Below, piece after piece: positions 1 through 12,434 of a stretch of 64,000 nt of DNA. The notes beneath the pieces are model-generated. The model was not told where the DNA came from. It was given only the letters and a program-made list of their open reading frames with translations, and did no database searches. The DNA is from Styela clava. Its lineage: Eukaryota > Chordata > Ascidiacea > Stolidobranchia > Styelidae. The stretch is from assembly GCF_964204865.1 (NCBI RefSeq), contig NC_135252.1, positions 8,453,383 to 8,517,382 on the forward strand. Direction: 5' to 3'. The translations under genes were made by a program, and so were the position numbers. Position 1 is the first letter of the stretch; each line of letters starts with the position of its first letter.

Positions 1-1862
1 GAAGAATATGAAGATATATCTCATTCGGCATTCCAACGAAGACATGACAATCACGAGATAGTTGAGAAGAAGAAGTACATGGCATACATGGAATGGAGTA
101 TTTCAAGGAAGGGAAGGTGGGTTCACTACATTTTGTGATTGGTAACAATTTTTTTATGTTCATCACACAAAACAAAGTGATTCCGTGTTTTTGTTTTTAT
201 GATTCAAAATTGAATGAAATCAGCACCATTGGCTCATCTTACAATGTTGAAACTGTTGCTGTCTCGAAATGAGTTTATCATCATAATATGTTGAATCCTG
301 TTTTTGCTTGTCAATTTTGTCATAACTGCATTCATAGCAAATTATTGCTAATCATTGGAAGTCCAATTTATCTGCTTATTCAAGTTATCTAGGAAAGGAT
401 CCTATCTATAAGGAAAAAGCCTAATATCTATTTAAAATATTCTATTTCTAACCCTTCTTCCAGCATTCAAGTTTTTTTAATGCAGACATCCTAAACTTTT
501 TCCTCTACAGAGGATCAAGAATGAGTAACATTCGTGGACCTGGTGAGGATGAACCAAACTCTCCTACATCTGCAGGTCAGGATGCAGGTCCAATGTCTTT
601 TTCTTCTGAGCAATTTTCTTCAAATGTGACAGGTTCGGCATATCTTCCATCGCCTGCTAATCCGCTCAGTCCCTCAGCTAAGCCAGGTATGTTTTTCTTT
701 AGAATAAGTTATTTTTGAATACCATTTGCATTATTTTTTTTCAGGATATTTGCAAACTGTTTTTTTTTATTAATTTTTTACCTTTAGTCGGAGTTACTAC
801 CAGAAGAATGTCAACTGATCACAATCCAAGTCGACCATCCACCCCGCTGTCGAGCACCGTCTTGACAACACAAGGGAACAATGATACCTCACTCAGTCAT
901 AGTTATTCCTCTCCCATTCTGTCTGGCTGGCAAGATGGTTTTGGGCCTCGCAGGAACTCTCATGAACATGCATTGTCAGTAAACCGAACTCTATCTGAAG
1001 GAGCCAACTCTAAGCTTCTGTCCGAGGGTGCCCAGGCATGGGAGAAAAGACCATTTCCTCTTATAGAGGAAGATATTAGAATGCTGAGTGATATAGACTT
1101 TGCTCTGCAGAAACTTCAAAGCGAAGGTTGGAATGGTGATGCAGGTCATTCCAATGTAGTTTCTTGTCAGGAAAACGATAAACGACAACTCATCACCAGG
1201 CACAGCAGTAGTGATAAAGCTCACCAGTCGTCAACATTTGATCACACAACATTGTCACACGAGGCTGTTCGGGATCACAATCACAAGTCAATGAAACGAA
1301 GAAGAACTGATTCTCGAGCTTCTTCTCTTGCATCTCATGATGTTGATGATGGAGCGAGGCATAGTGATGCTTCAACAGCTTCTGCTTCATCGACTGCTCG
1401 GCGGTGAGTTCGTGAATTACTCTAGTGTTTCACTAAGAGATGCCTCTTTCGTGATGTTACAAAATCTAAGTCTTGTTAGTCTGAGACTTGTTACTTGCTT
1501 ACAATCTAATTTACAAGTAAAGGAATATATTTGAAATCATGAACAGCTTACATTTGGACCTGTTTGCTAATTCTGATTATTTTTACAGCCGAAAGACTGG
1601 ACATCGTAGCCGAAATCACACGTCATCACAACGAAATGAAAATGGTTTACGACGAACAGCTGTGTCATCAAGAACTCTGAAAGCTAAACACAATTACATA
1701 CATACCAGACTCTCAGAAACTGATGATTCATCTTCAGATTCTGACACTGACTCTCCCTCTTCTGATGACACGTTAACTTCATATGATGACGCTGGACATC
1801 TTGTTGATGATTATGCTGACCCAGAGTGGGAATTTAACCCCAGGCAAAGAGATCGCCGGTGA
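1..1862 (+). CDS. KANSL1: KANSL1-like NSL complex subunit, C-terminal part
   Basis: This is the 3' end of a gene that begins before the window. I read four exons: 1-116, 511-686, 788-1403 and 1589-1862 (stop TGA 1860-1862). All introns are GT-AG and all phases agree. The first exon encodes EEYEDISHSAFQRRH, which matches the end of the PEHE region of KANSL1 (human EEIEDLSDAAFAALH). After splicing comes RGSR, as in human RRGSRSYRSS, and later AWEKRPFPL matches human PWERRTFPL. The remainder is Ser/Thr/Pro-rich, with a basic KRRRTDSR patch (near 1293-1315) and an acidic Ser/Asp tail ending DPEWEFNPRQRDRR. KANSL1 is the scaffold of the NSL histone acetyltransferase complex in the nucleus; its PEHE domain binds KAT8/MOF. 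KANSL1 and KANSL1L cannot be separated from this fragment. An AATAAA at 2708-2713 is a possible poly(A) signal. Confidence 0.82.
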
Positions 1863-3724
1863 TTCAGTTTCCAATTAGCGATAATAGCTGGATGATATGT
1901 TCCATGTTGTTATATGTGCATTCTTTTGAAATTTTCTGTCTGACCACCGTTTTTAGAATGTTGGTTATTGTACAGCTTGGAAACTTCTGGGATGCATCAA
2001 TATTAAGTGCCACAGTTTAGCCATCTTTTGTTAGTTTTCTTGTTTTTTCCATTTCTTTTTACAAATGTGTGATGTGTTAGTCTGATCAAACTAACCCGTT
2101 GGGTTGGATGTCCATACAATTAAGAATCTTTTGGCGCAATTTTAAAAGATAATGTTTGTTGTGGATTGAATGTGTTGCTGCAACTTTCTGAATACAATTT
2201 TTCACTGTCTTCTACATGTAGATTTCATGGTTAACTAATGTCACAGTTTCAAATTATTTTTGCCCATTTGTCATCTGCCCCATTAGTTAGTAAGTCTTGA
2301 AACGTTCATAAATTTTAAATGTTGAAAGCTTTTTTAAAAAAAATTATCTGCCAAATTTAGTAGTGTTTCACATATATGTATATATCATCATACTCTTTGG
2401 CAGGTTCGCTGGTAAATTTCTTTCAGGATTTTATTCTCCTTGGCTGTACAAAAACTTTATTCTGTTGTTTTGGCATGGAATCTTTTCTTCTATTCACAAA
2501 TGTGATATTTTTGTTCCATTCACATTACAATCCTTTGTATTGCTCGGTATGTTGAAGTGAAATTTATGGACTACCAGGAATTTTGGCACGAGTTGAGTTA
2601 TCTTTTCAGATTTACAACATGACAGTCTCAATGAAATTTTTACGTTAATTTGCAAGTGAACTTGCTATTCAGTCAGTGGAGCAGGGGATAGCCAGTCGCC
2701 TAAACTTAATAAACCTTTTTATCATGGAGGCAGGAACAAGCTGACAAGCTCATGGACGATGTGTATATTGTGGTTATGCCGTTCTACTTATCTAATAAAT
2801 TGTAAGGCTTGTGGTGGATAAAATTTCTCCCGATTCAGTAGGCATGACACATCGGATCACCTTTCGTGCTGGTGTGGTGTTCGAGTCCCTAGGATGGTGA
2901 TAGTGCACCAGAGAATAACTTGAGCAGCTCGCCATTACAGTCTGATCGATCGCGGAGGAAAGCATCGTGCAAAATATGGCGTATAGGAGTATTTAAAAAA
3001 TAAGTCTGGGGGAAATAAATTTTGGACTTTCTTCCAATTATCTTTTGAGAGATCAAAAATACCGGTTGTGATATTCCACAGACGCTGGATATGTTATCAA
3101 TGAAATTGAAGATACATTAATATTCCGACGTTCAAAACGTTTATATACTTTGTACTGAAACGCATTTTTGTGATGGCTGACTGTTCGGGTTGGGCGAATC
3201 GTGCCCAGAGTCCGGAAGACCTTTGCCAAAACGCCAATGCACCTCTGAAAGTGTAGTGACAGTCCTCGCGGTCGATGGGTGGTGGTCACGTCGGACTGTT
3301 AAAGCTTCTTCCGCCAACAAGTCCACGCTTCCCAAACTAATAACTGGTTAATTGTGGTCAAGCACGATATGATTAAGCCCGTTTCTCGTTTTTTCTCTCC
3401 GTTCTATATAAGATTTCCCATGGCCCGCGCAATCTGAGCACCCCTTGCCGATAAGACTGAATTTTATCCATTCAGGATGTATCCAAGCGAGATAAGAGAC
3501 GCAGCGGCGAAGGTGCGTGCTTTCTTGTGTACGCATACTATATATACAAGCGTATACATATTCTTAATTGCGTTATATATAGGTAGCATATAGCTTGATG
3601 TTCAAAATCCACCCTCCGGCTTCATTCTAGCCCTCATAACAGCTGTCTTATTCGATTCGGTACAACAAGTCAACAACACGACGAAAATTTCCCATAAGAC
3701 TCCATTGTTTCGCGTTTCTCAAAT
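1863..3724. other. KANSL1 3' UTR and intergenic sequence
   Basis: AT-rich sequence after the KANSL1 stop, with a candidate poly(A) signal AATAAA at 2708-2713. No convincing gene is seen. A GTTCGAGTCCC motif near 2880 resembles a tRNA B box, but no clover-leaf could be built around it. Short open frames at 3053-3536 on the minus strand look random. Confidence 0.5.
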
Positions 3725-4014
3725 ATGGCACAAGATGGCGTCCATGAACTTGTTCAACCAAAGTCCTTTAGTAGGCAAGTTGGTCGACGGCCGTTAGTGC
3801 ATAGCGTCAGCGAGGAGACATTGGTAAATATGCTATTTGGACATATAGAAATTCTGTCAAATATGATGAAAGTGACATATTCAAAAGAAGTATGAGAATA
3901 CTGTTCAAGTGCAAATTAATTGGGACTTTGAACCAGATGACCAGTGCTCAAAGAGAGGAATTACTTTTCTTTGAACACATGGATGATATGATACATAAAT
4001 CTGTTATGCTATAA
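3725..4014 (+). pseudogene. possible small gene interrupted by one frame change
   Basis: From ATG at 3725 the frame reads MAQDGVHELVQPKSF and on to SEETL near 3825. The next frame is then open to TAA at 4012-4014, ending EELLFFEHMDDMIHKSVML, giving about 96 residues if one base is added or lost near 3825. The start lies in CACAAGATGGCG, a YY1-like motif often found at animal core promoters. A GT at 3826 could instead be a splice donor. I do not recognise the protein. It could be a real small gene with an assembly indel, a first coding exon, or chance. Confidence 0.22.
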
Positions 4015-4714
4015 TTGTAACAAATCGAACATATAGAATACTGTATTGCAGATCTCTTGATTTCATATTCAATAAACCTTATTGTTGAAAACTCAGATAT
4101 GCTGGAAAATGTTTCTATTCAGGTGTATATACCTGTATACAGATATAGCCTACTTCATGCTGTCATGTATCAGCGCATTGGCATTTGTTTGCATGCGGTA
4201 AACTATATGAGTAGAGTATTATGTGTATTAATTTTAAAATGTTTTGTTTACATGCCTAATCCATAAACTAAAATAAATCTAATCTTTAATTAAACGGTAT
4301 ATTACAAATACCAACATGGAAAATCGAAATGGACAATTTGACTTGGAATATCAAAATTGAACTGGAATATCAAAATCAATCAATCAATTGGACTAATGAT
4401 TCAAAATGGGGGTTGGGTAATATGTTTTTGTTTGTATAATTATGTTCTTTTTATCGTGGATCTATAAAATTTTGTTTTCCTATTTTTTCTATGCAAATGT
4501 TTATTTTCTTGAAATGGGATCTAATCATCAAATTTGGATGGGAACTAATCAAATTTTAATTTGATCAATCGAAAAAAAAAAACATGTAGGATTCGCTGTT
4601 CAATAAAAATAAAAGAAAGACATTTATCATAGCCTCGTGCTATCGTGCAATATCAGTAGGTACCGTTGTACACTTTCTTAATACTGTAATATTTCTCGGG
4701 TTCAATATTTTCAG
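4015..4714. other. AT-rich intergenic stretch
   Basis: Nothing gene-like was seen. A splice acceptor TATTTTCAG ends at 4714, which would place the glutaredoxin start codon in an exon beginning at 4715 with an upstream non-coding exon somewhere in this interval. Confidence 0.4.
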
Positions 4715-4756
4715 AAAATTAAATAAATTTATTCATTATTAAAGTCTGCGACAAAT

Positions 4757-5068
4757 ATGGCGAATGCCTCAGCCAAACTGATCCAGTCATTAATTGGGAG
4801 CAACAAAGTAGCTGTGTTTTCTAAATCATATTGTCCGTATTGTAAACTTGCAAAAAATGTTTTAAATCAAGCTGGAGCATCAGGAAAAGCAGTTATCGAG
4901 TTGGATGAGCGAGATGACGGCCATCTTATACAGAACGAACTCACAGTTTTAACTGGTGAATCAACTGTGCCTCAAGTATTTATCAATAAAGAGTTTGTAG
5001 GTGGAGGTACTGAAGTTGAAAAACTTCATGAAACTGGAAAATTACAAAAGTTGTTGTCAAATCTATAG
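4757..5068 (+). CDS. GLRX: Glutaredoxin (dithiol, cytosolic type)
   Basis: A 103-residue protein in a single coding exon. It is a small thiol-disulfide oxidoreductase that uses glutathione to reduce protein disulfides and mixed glutathione disulfides. The dithiol active site CPYC is near residues 26-29 (FSKSYCPYCKLAK). The TVPQVFI segment with the conserved cis-proline is near residues 72-78 and is followed by the glutathione-contacting GGGTEV near 84-89. Length and motif spacing fit GLRX1/GLRX2-type glutaredoxins. There is no N-terminal extension that would suggest mitochondrial import, so the cytosol is likely. The start is the first ATG after an in-frame stop, 42 bases after a good splice acceptor, in context aaatATGGCG. 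The gene symbol is by family, because GLRX and GLRX2 origin cannot be told apart by eye. Confidence 0.93.
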   Translation: MANASAKLIQSLIGSNKVAVFSKSYCPYCKLAKNVLNQAGASGKAVIELDERDDGHLIQNELTVLTGESTVPQVFINKEFVGGGTEVEKLHETGKLQKLLSNL

Positions 5069-6164
5069 CATTTTCGCTTGATTGAAATTTTAACTAAGTT
5101 CAGAAGTTAGATTTCTTTATTACATTGCTGACCTAAAATCTGGTTTTCTGACTAATATTCAAAAATATTCTTGAAAGTCTCAGAGTGAAGTTACTTGCCA
5201 AAGTTTGGTAATATTTACCATCTTTCAGGATTATTTCTCATTTGTACTTGTATTTTAATTTTAAATGTCTACCTCTTACTGTCTGGTCCATCTGGCTACC
5301 AGGAATTGGAGTAAAGAAGGTCATAATGTAAAATATATTGTATGTACATATGATGAATCTTCGTCGTATCTTAATTCAGCTCAACTTATATATAAACCTA
5401 CTACTAGGCTATTTGGTTATAGAGTGAGATAAATACAATATGTGTACAAGATCGAGCAATAACTTTTTCAATTCATTTGTTGTTTCTCATATCTTGCTTT
5501 GCTTTTATTGATCAACTATTATCTACTTGTAATTTATTTTTTGGGGTCTAGCGAAGTTAACGCCAAACTTTCTTATGTAACATCAAACAAAATTGTGATG
5601 TGAGAGTGGCGGCTAAATATGTTTTTCTTTTTAAATAAAAGTCTGGCCTGCGCGGAAGCGGAACGCTGTACTCTATTTGGCATGGGACGTACTTGCTTAG
5701 TTGGAATTGAATAGATTTAATTTCAACTAAACAAGTCTGTCAAAAACAGACTATTTTAAATCATAAAAATTACTGCACTTACTTCGCTAGACCTTATTCT
5801 TGTCGTTTATATTGAAATAAAAAACATCTATTTCTAAGTTGGCCAATGCAGTGTAATGCAAATCCTCTCACTGGTAGACTTTGTTAATTATTAAATTGAA
5901 GACTATATATCATTGTCACCTGGCTATGCAAACTATAGTCCAAATGTGGCATTGAGGGATGCCCAGAAAATCTAATATTGTCAACTTTTGTTTGTATTCA
6001 AATTCTAAATAAACATTTTCATTTAAGAACAGGCTAAACTCTTGGTCGAGATTCCTTTTTTTCTCAAGATGCAGAATTCTAGAATTTATAACCGCTTTAT
6101 TATAATAAATACTTTTACTGTGAACTTATTTTAATTGGTGCGAACATGGTGGCAGCTGACTCTG
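5069..6164. other. intergenic region between glutaredoxin and FUT genes
   Basis: Glutaredoxin 3' UTR and intergenic sequence. Possible poly(A) signals AATAAA occur near 5634 and 6007. It contains the MITE listed at 5545-5793. No other coding signal is seen. Confidence 0.4.
5545..5793. mobile_element. MITE-like element with 13-bp terminal inverted repeats
   Basis: GGTCTAGCGAAGT at 5545-5557 is repeated inverted as ACTTCGCTAGACC at 5781-5793, perfect over 13 bp. The 249-bp interior is non-coding. No clean target-site duplication was found; the flanks TTATTTTTTG and TTATTCTTG are only similar. The superfamily is unclear. Confidence 0.6.
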
Positions 6165-9100
6165 ATGACCGCATGGTCGTTTCGCTTCCTCCATTCCATA
6201 CCGAAGAAATGTTATTCCAATTGCTTTATATTTATTATTATCATTGTATTTATGTTTTTTTCTGGTTGACAAATGATAAATCTCTCTCTCTCTCTATAAG
6301 CTACTAATTTATAGTCCAAATTTTTCAGATGACATTACTTATCATCAAATCATATGTACAGTAAATATATTGAATTTGTGATATTTTCTAGGATGTTTGA
6401 ATAAAAATGAATTGCATCAAGTTGCATAGTTAGGTATTGTTATTTATTATCAAGAAAGATTGATTTAACTTTTCATTGTGAACACAATGCAAAACTTTAT
6501 ATATAAAGTAAGCTGATATTTTTTCTCAGTAATTTCATTATGGTTAGTGTAATTTGCGAGTGTATATTTCCATTTACACATTTGATCTAAAATCTTCCTT
6601 TGTTATCTTGTGTTTCCCAACGGTTACTTCGAATAAGTCTCAGGACAAGCTACCACTGGTATTCATACTATGTTAAATACATGTAATCGTGGATGGCAAA
6701 ATTTAAATAATTTACCACCATCGTGTGTAACTTCAAATTCATACTAAATCACTGTAAATTGGTTGGGTTTTCTTAAAATTTACTCCTATCAATCTAATTT
6801 TAAAAATCTTAAGAATATCCTTATTCCAGAACATGGTGTATTTAATTTGTCCTGTTTCTGAAATCAATATTTGGTAGACTCATGCCTAAAGAATATGAAT
6901 CAGGCAGGGTTGAGAAGCCCCATCTCTCTGAGCAGTCAATTTATTTGCAATTTCATGATTTTTATCGGTATTTATTTTCCAGATACTTGTCATGTTAACC
7001 ACTGCTGTGGCCATGAATTCTCTTCAAACGTCTGATGTTAATATTAATGAATGGCCATTAATTGTGTGGTGGTATGACACAATATTTCCTCATGTTGGTG
7101 AGATTTTTTATATTTATTTTAAAAATAGGTAACATATGCAATATTTTTGTGAGGTTTTTGTCCAACAGTTTAAGTTACATATGTGTAAGATTACACTACA
7201 TGGAATTGTTCTGAAAAACCACTGGCTTCCAAAGAATTGTGAAGAGGTATTAGGAGGCAGATGGTTGGTTATTCTTACTCATATCTGAAATATTTAACCT
7301 ACCATTCCAAGATTAGTATAGATTGATCCACTGGCCATTTTAAAAATGATTTTGTATTTAAAATCAGAAACTATATCATCATCTATGTCAGGGTTTCCCA
7401 AAGGGTTCTGCACAAGGGTTCCGTAACGATTTGAAAAGAGTCTGAAACATATATGCAAATAGATCACAATCTTATCAAATTGCCGTCAGCCTACCAGTAT
7501 TTAACTCAGAATATATTGATTCAGACTTTCATGAGTTTTATTACATCAAAGGAAACGTTATCCTTCCTCATTAGTTAGGCACAGAAATTGATACGGCATG
7601 GGATGGGGGTCTGTCAAAAATAGGATTCACAAACGGGGGTACGCAACCTAAAAAGTTTGGGAAACCCTGATCTACGTGGTTTATCACATTATGGATCGGC
7701 CTAATCAGATATCAAATCTCTGATCTCCAAATTGCCTTTTGAACTTGATCTTATTGTCCCACTGACAAATATGGGTATGCTAGCATGTTGCTTTACAGTA
7801 TCAGCAAGATAGTTTAGCAGAAAAACATAACAATACCCGAATATTAGATTCGTGTTGCGCCAACTATTTTTAGTTGTGTTATCTCTTCTTTCATGTTTTT
7901 TCATTTCTGACGCTTATATTCAAAATGATTCAGATAACGGAGGTTCAGTTCAGGAAATTGATTGTGGTGAAGTCAAATGTCATTCAACACATCACCGTGA
8001 TATGATAGAGCAAGATACATTGCAAACTATTCTATTTTATGGCAGTGATTTTGAACCAACAGATTTGCCACTTCCAAAGAAAAATAATCATATGGTGAGG
8101 TATGATTCGGTGTCATTTTTTTTATCATATTATTACTAATAAGTTCTGACCTATTTAATTTTGAGTTATAGTATAGTTATCATAGTTAGTTTTTGAATTG
8201 CCATTTCAAAGTTTTAGGTTTCACAATTGAATATATTTCTATTGGCAAAAGCTAAAAATTAGGGATTATTTTATTTTTATGATCACAATCTACCCAGTTT
8301 GATATGACGGTATTCTTTGTTTATTAATTGGTCTTCGCCATACTGATTCTAAATAGCGTACTAGTTGTGTCAAAATTTATTGAATGTGACTTATCAATAA
8401 CGGAATCCTGCGGCAGTAAACATTTGGAATCGGGTTTATTCATACCTGCTTTTAAAATGACCGAGTTGGAAATAACTATCGCAGCGCCCAAAACTAGTTG
8501 GCTTTATCATTTTGACAACTTCGCAGGAGTACATACCTATCAGTAATCGAAGTCATGTCTACTATTGTCTCATTACCATGCAGTGGTTTTATTATCTTCG
8601 AGTACTCAAAAATAAGTTATTAAACGCAATGAGAGGTTGCGTTCTGCGTGAACTAATGGCATAAGTAACTAATTTTTTGATATATTTTCTGAATGACTAA
8701 TGACTATATTCTTAATGCAATTCATTGCTAGCTCATTGTCTAAAAAATAAGTAAGACATTTTTATCATTACTAAATCAGCGATTACTTGCCTATATTATA
8801 TAATTTTTTTTTATTTTATTTCAGTGGGCATTGTTACACGAGGAATCACCACAAAACAATTTTATTCTCTGTCACAAGGACGTTCTAAAATTATTCAACT
8901 TTTCATCAACCTTCAAGCAACATTCAGATTATCCCTTGACTACTCAACATATACAAAGCATTGAATATATTTTGGATAGAGAACCAATATCAATATTGGA
9001 AAAAAATGAGTGAGTCTAATTTTTTTTATTCTCGATGTCCTCCTCAGTTGAGAAAAATTAGGGCTGATATGTAATACTGGTTATCTCTCTCTTTTTAAAA

Positions 9101-12100
9101 TCCCAGTTTCTTTGGTGATATTATCAACCCTGTATGTTATCAGGTAGGAAATATAGCCATTACGTCTACATTAATTGGCTAAACTGGTGGTCAGCAAACT
9201 TTATGTACTACTGGGCCAATTATGCACATTGACGGTAACATGCATAAGAATCGGCACATTAAACAAATATGATGCACTTGCAACTCCTGTTCTTGTGTTA
9301 GCTGTAAAACAACCATTTTTACAGCATGCATCCACAGATAATAAATTTATGGGCTATTTTTGTTTTTATGCATTGAAAATGGGGTCGTTTGGGGCCACAA
9401 ACAACTTGCAGTTTGCCATCCCCTAGGCTAAACATTAGGATGTTATCAAACCAATCCTTATCGATATTTCCCCTTGCAACCCACTACTATATTCAATGCT
9501 ATCGCCTCCATAGGAATTTGTGCTTTTCTAATGCTTCCAGCATTGCTTTCATTTTAGGCTTCGGCAAAATGGTCTTGCTCCTGTCTTATACTTACAATCT
9601 CATTGTGATGTCCCGTCAGATCGAGGTAGATATGTCAGCGAACTCATGAAACATATACAGGTTTGTGTGAAGGTGCCTATCACCTGTTTACTTTGGGTTT
9701 TATTTAGTAACAAATTTAATTTAAAAAATGTTTTTTTGAAGGTGGACAGTTATGGAGAATGTTTGAATAATATAGAATTTGATCATGATGATCTGGTAGG
9801 AATACAGTCAATGAATAGTGAAGAATTATATGAATTGATAGGTATGTTATTTTTGCTTGCCATATCCTTCCTGATGTAGCTAGCATGTGGTTGAATTTAC
9901 CCCATGGGGTAAAGTTCCTTGAGTTGTTGAAGTTGGCAAGCAAGAAATTTTTTTTTCTCTACTAAGTAATAGGCTATCAGTTTCATTACATGCTTTTGAC
10001 GTTGTTCAAATGTAAAATTACAACTTTGCTTGGGATAGTGACGTCTTCTCTTCTTTAATAAACTTTGTTATGTTCTCTTTTCTTGTTATGAATAAAAATT
10101 AGCATACTTTAAATTTTATCCATAATTTTACACCATACCTCTATATATTAGAGGAGAACATTTGTTAACCATATAATCAAATTGTCTTAACTGAGGTTTC
10201 ATTAACCTATGGAAAAAATGACATCTTTGCACAATCAAGCTTGAAGCTTAGCCCTGTTTTAAACTTGAGAACTAGTTGTTCTTCATAATTATGTTCATTT
10301 TCAGGCCAATATAAGTTCCATATCACATTTGAAAATGCATTATGTGATGACTACATAACAGAAAAAATTTATAGAGCTCTTCATGTTGGATCTGTCCCAA
10401 TATATATGGGGGCTAGCAATGTTCAGGATTGGGTTCCTAATGGATCATATATTTCAGGTAACTTGTTAGTAAATTGTTTAAAAATTAGAAACATAATTAC
10501 ATGTGATGATTGAATAATATGCAAATGGGAATCATTAGCCTAGTTTTGCTATCAAAAAACAAAACATTTGAGTATTGGAATTGTTTGTAGATGTCTTGGA
10601 ATAATCTGACGGTATAAATCATTTACGTATCGACAGATACTTTAATTCTATATGTCAGTATTACTCTTCTTTTCTCCAAAAAAGGCTCTTCATGAGCAAC
10701 TAATAAAAAGGCGCTCCAGAAGTTTGTGTACCAATATGGAGGTAACTAATTTTAGGCTTACTTTACATCAAATTGTGTAAATGGATTGAAACCTATGGGC
10801 ATGGGGTCTATTCACTGGTTAACACAGACAGTGCCGAACTCGTAATAGAACTAAAATAAAGAAAATCGGAATAAAATTATATCCTAACTTGGTACACATA
10901 CTATGGGAGTACCAATAAAAATATATGAATTAGAATATTTCCGGATCTGTATCGCCCATGTTGTTACATCCTGTTTACGGGGATCGGCAGAAAGATCTTG
11001 TTTTAAAGTTGACTTTGTGTATTCAAAGCAATATTTTTGACATGTATTTGTTGTGTTTTTCAGTGAAAGACTTTCGTTCACCAAAAGCATTGGCTGTTCT
11101 ACTCAATTCATTGGACATGGATGATGATTCTTATCTCAATTATTTGGAATTTAAAAAGGTAATGAGGGTTAGACCATAATTTCAAGTACAAATACTACGG
11201 GAGTCACTTGGCTAGTTCCCGTACTCGTAATAAAACTAAAATAAGGAAAATTGGAATAAAATTATGGCCTAACCCTAACCTGGTACACATACTACGTTGC
11301 GGTGTCTGCCATCTTGGTTCACATACTTCAGGAGTACCGGTGATTTTTATTTATGTCTAAATATCTCTTCATTTGGGTTTCATTCTATTATTTCTCCCCA
11401 TTCGATTTGTGATGTGTTTATATTTTATAGAGTGAGAAAAGTATTCCTGAAAACTTGAAAGCCGCAATCAAGAATCGTGACTGGTCAACTAGTGATTTGG
11501 GCTCTCAACATTTTTTAAATGGATTTGAATGCTATGTTTGCAAAGAGGTGAGATTTATTGCATTCTTTCAATTTTTTATAATTTTTAGCAATAGCAGAAC
11601 AGGATATTTCGGAATTTTACACAAGATTGAGAAACTATAAAATATTCTAAAATGCTCTTTGAGTGGAAAGATTCAGAAACCTTCAACAAAACATGACCCT
11701 TTTTTCTCCCTTTTATAATGTACTATTTATTTTATTATCACTGTATCAACTACCATTTGCGAGGACGATGAGCATAATTTTAATTTGCCAATCAATTAGT
11801 GTAGAATATATTTTACAGTGCTTTTTGTCTAAGGAAGTTACAGTTTTAACATTACCATTACTCTCTATTTATTTCAAGTGATATCATAATTCTATTATTG
11901 TCTCGAAAGATCACTATGGTTGTGGTGTTAGCACACTGAAATATTCTGATAATGAATCTTATTATTATTATTACCTAGATGTATAAAATGCGAGATACAT
12001 TGAAAGATGGTGAAATACTTACATCAAGAGTATTAGATGAATCTCATTTAAACTGTACTTTACCACAACCTTCAGTTGGTACTGTCAAAACTTTGAAGAA

Positions 12101-12434
12101 AGACGATACGTATGATGTTGTTTTTAATAATTTTAGGAAATTATTATGTAGAATCATGCAATGACTAAGATTCAAAATATCCTTCCAAGTAATTGCTCTC
12201 AGTCCCTCTAAATATGTTCTTATTTATTATTCTAATTACCAGTGTTTTATGCATATTTCCAATTATTTCAAATGTTCGCTCTGCAGCTTCCATGAAACAC
12301 TGAATTATTACCAACAAACTGCTATCCATGCCAAGGTTCTTGTTGATCTCATTAGGAAAGGGAAGAATGATTTAAGTGATTTTTGGGAACTCGTGGCTGA
12401 ATTCATGGAAATTGCTTCCCATACAGAACTATGA
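6165..12434 (+). CDS. FUT10/FUT11-type fucosyltransferase (GT10)
   Basis: Exons read by eye: 6165-6245 (tentative), 6983-7097, 7934-8094, 8825-9009, 9558-9660, 9742-9841, 10305-10457, 11064-11158, 11431-11547, 11979-12109 and 12287-12434 (stop TGA). All phases agree. Landmarks match human FUT10/FUT11: PLIVWWYDTIFPH, HEESPQNN, LTTQHIQSIEYL, SDRGRYVSELMKHIQ, VDSYGECL, and the donor-binding motif FENALCDDYITEKIYRALHVG encoded near 10325-10390. This family is type II membrane glycosyltransferases of the secretory pathway that use GDP-fucose; recent work treats FUT10/11 as protein O-fucosyltransferases. The tentative first exon supplies KK followed by a hydrophobic run that continues across the intron (IFIIII then ILVMLTTAVAM) as a signal anchor. 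The protein ends SHTEL, a KDEL-like ER-retention sequence. A poly(A) signal AATAAA lies at 12654-12659. FUT10 and FUT11 origin cannot be separated. Confidence 0.88.
7389..7669. mobile_element. hAT-type MITE in a FUT intron
   Basis: Terminal inverted repeats CAGGGTTTCCCAAA at the left and TTTGGGAAACCCTG at the right. The flanking 8-bp duplication is ATCTATGT (7381-7388) against ATCTACGT (7670-7677), with one mismatch. TIRs starting CAGGG and 8-bp duplications are hallmarks of the hAT superfamily. The 281-bp interior has no open frame. Confidence 0.88.
10831..10913. repeat. partial copy of the GGAGTACC/AAGATGGCG MITE family
   Basis: Shares the interior AATAAAATTAT...CCTAAC and the right end TGGTACACATACTATGGGAGTACC with copies at 11172-11338 and 60846-61080. 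It lies in a FUT intron. The left end is missing. Confidence 0.6.
11172..11338. repeat. copy of the GGAGTACC/AAGATGGCG MITE family
   Basis: Reads TACTACGGGAGTCACTTGGC, then CCTAACCCTAACCTGGTACAC, then GCCATCTTGGTTCACATACT and ends CAGGAGTACC. It is almost colinear with 60915-61080. It lies in a FUT intron just after the exon ending at 11158. The right end is the family's terminal inverted repeat. Confidence 0.65.

Noticed and set aside
2868..2900. tRNA gene suggested by GTTCGAGTCCC
   Set aside because: No D arm, anticodon arm or acceptor pairing could be built around it.
7852..7933. Signal-peptide-like hydrophobic frame just before a FUT exon
   Set aside because: It begins with GTG, not ATG. 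A splice acceptor at 7933 joins the preceding exon in exact phase (G/AT), so the hydrophobic stretch is intron.
12110..12164. Continuation of the FUT frame to a stop at 12164
   Set aside because: The strong donor at 12110 joins in phase to the exon at 12287, which gives the family's conserved C-terminal sequence; the read-through does not.
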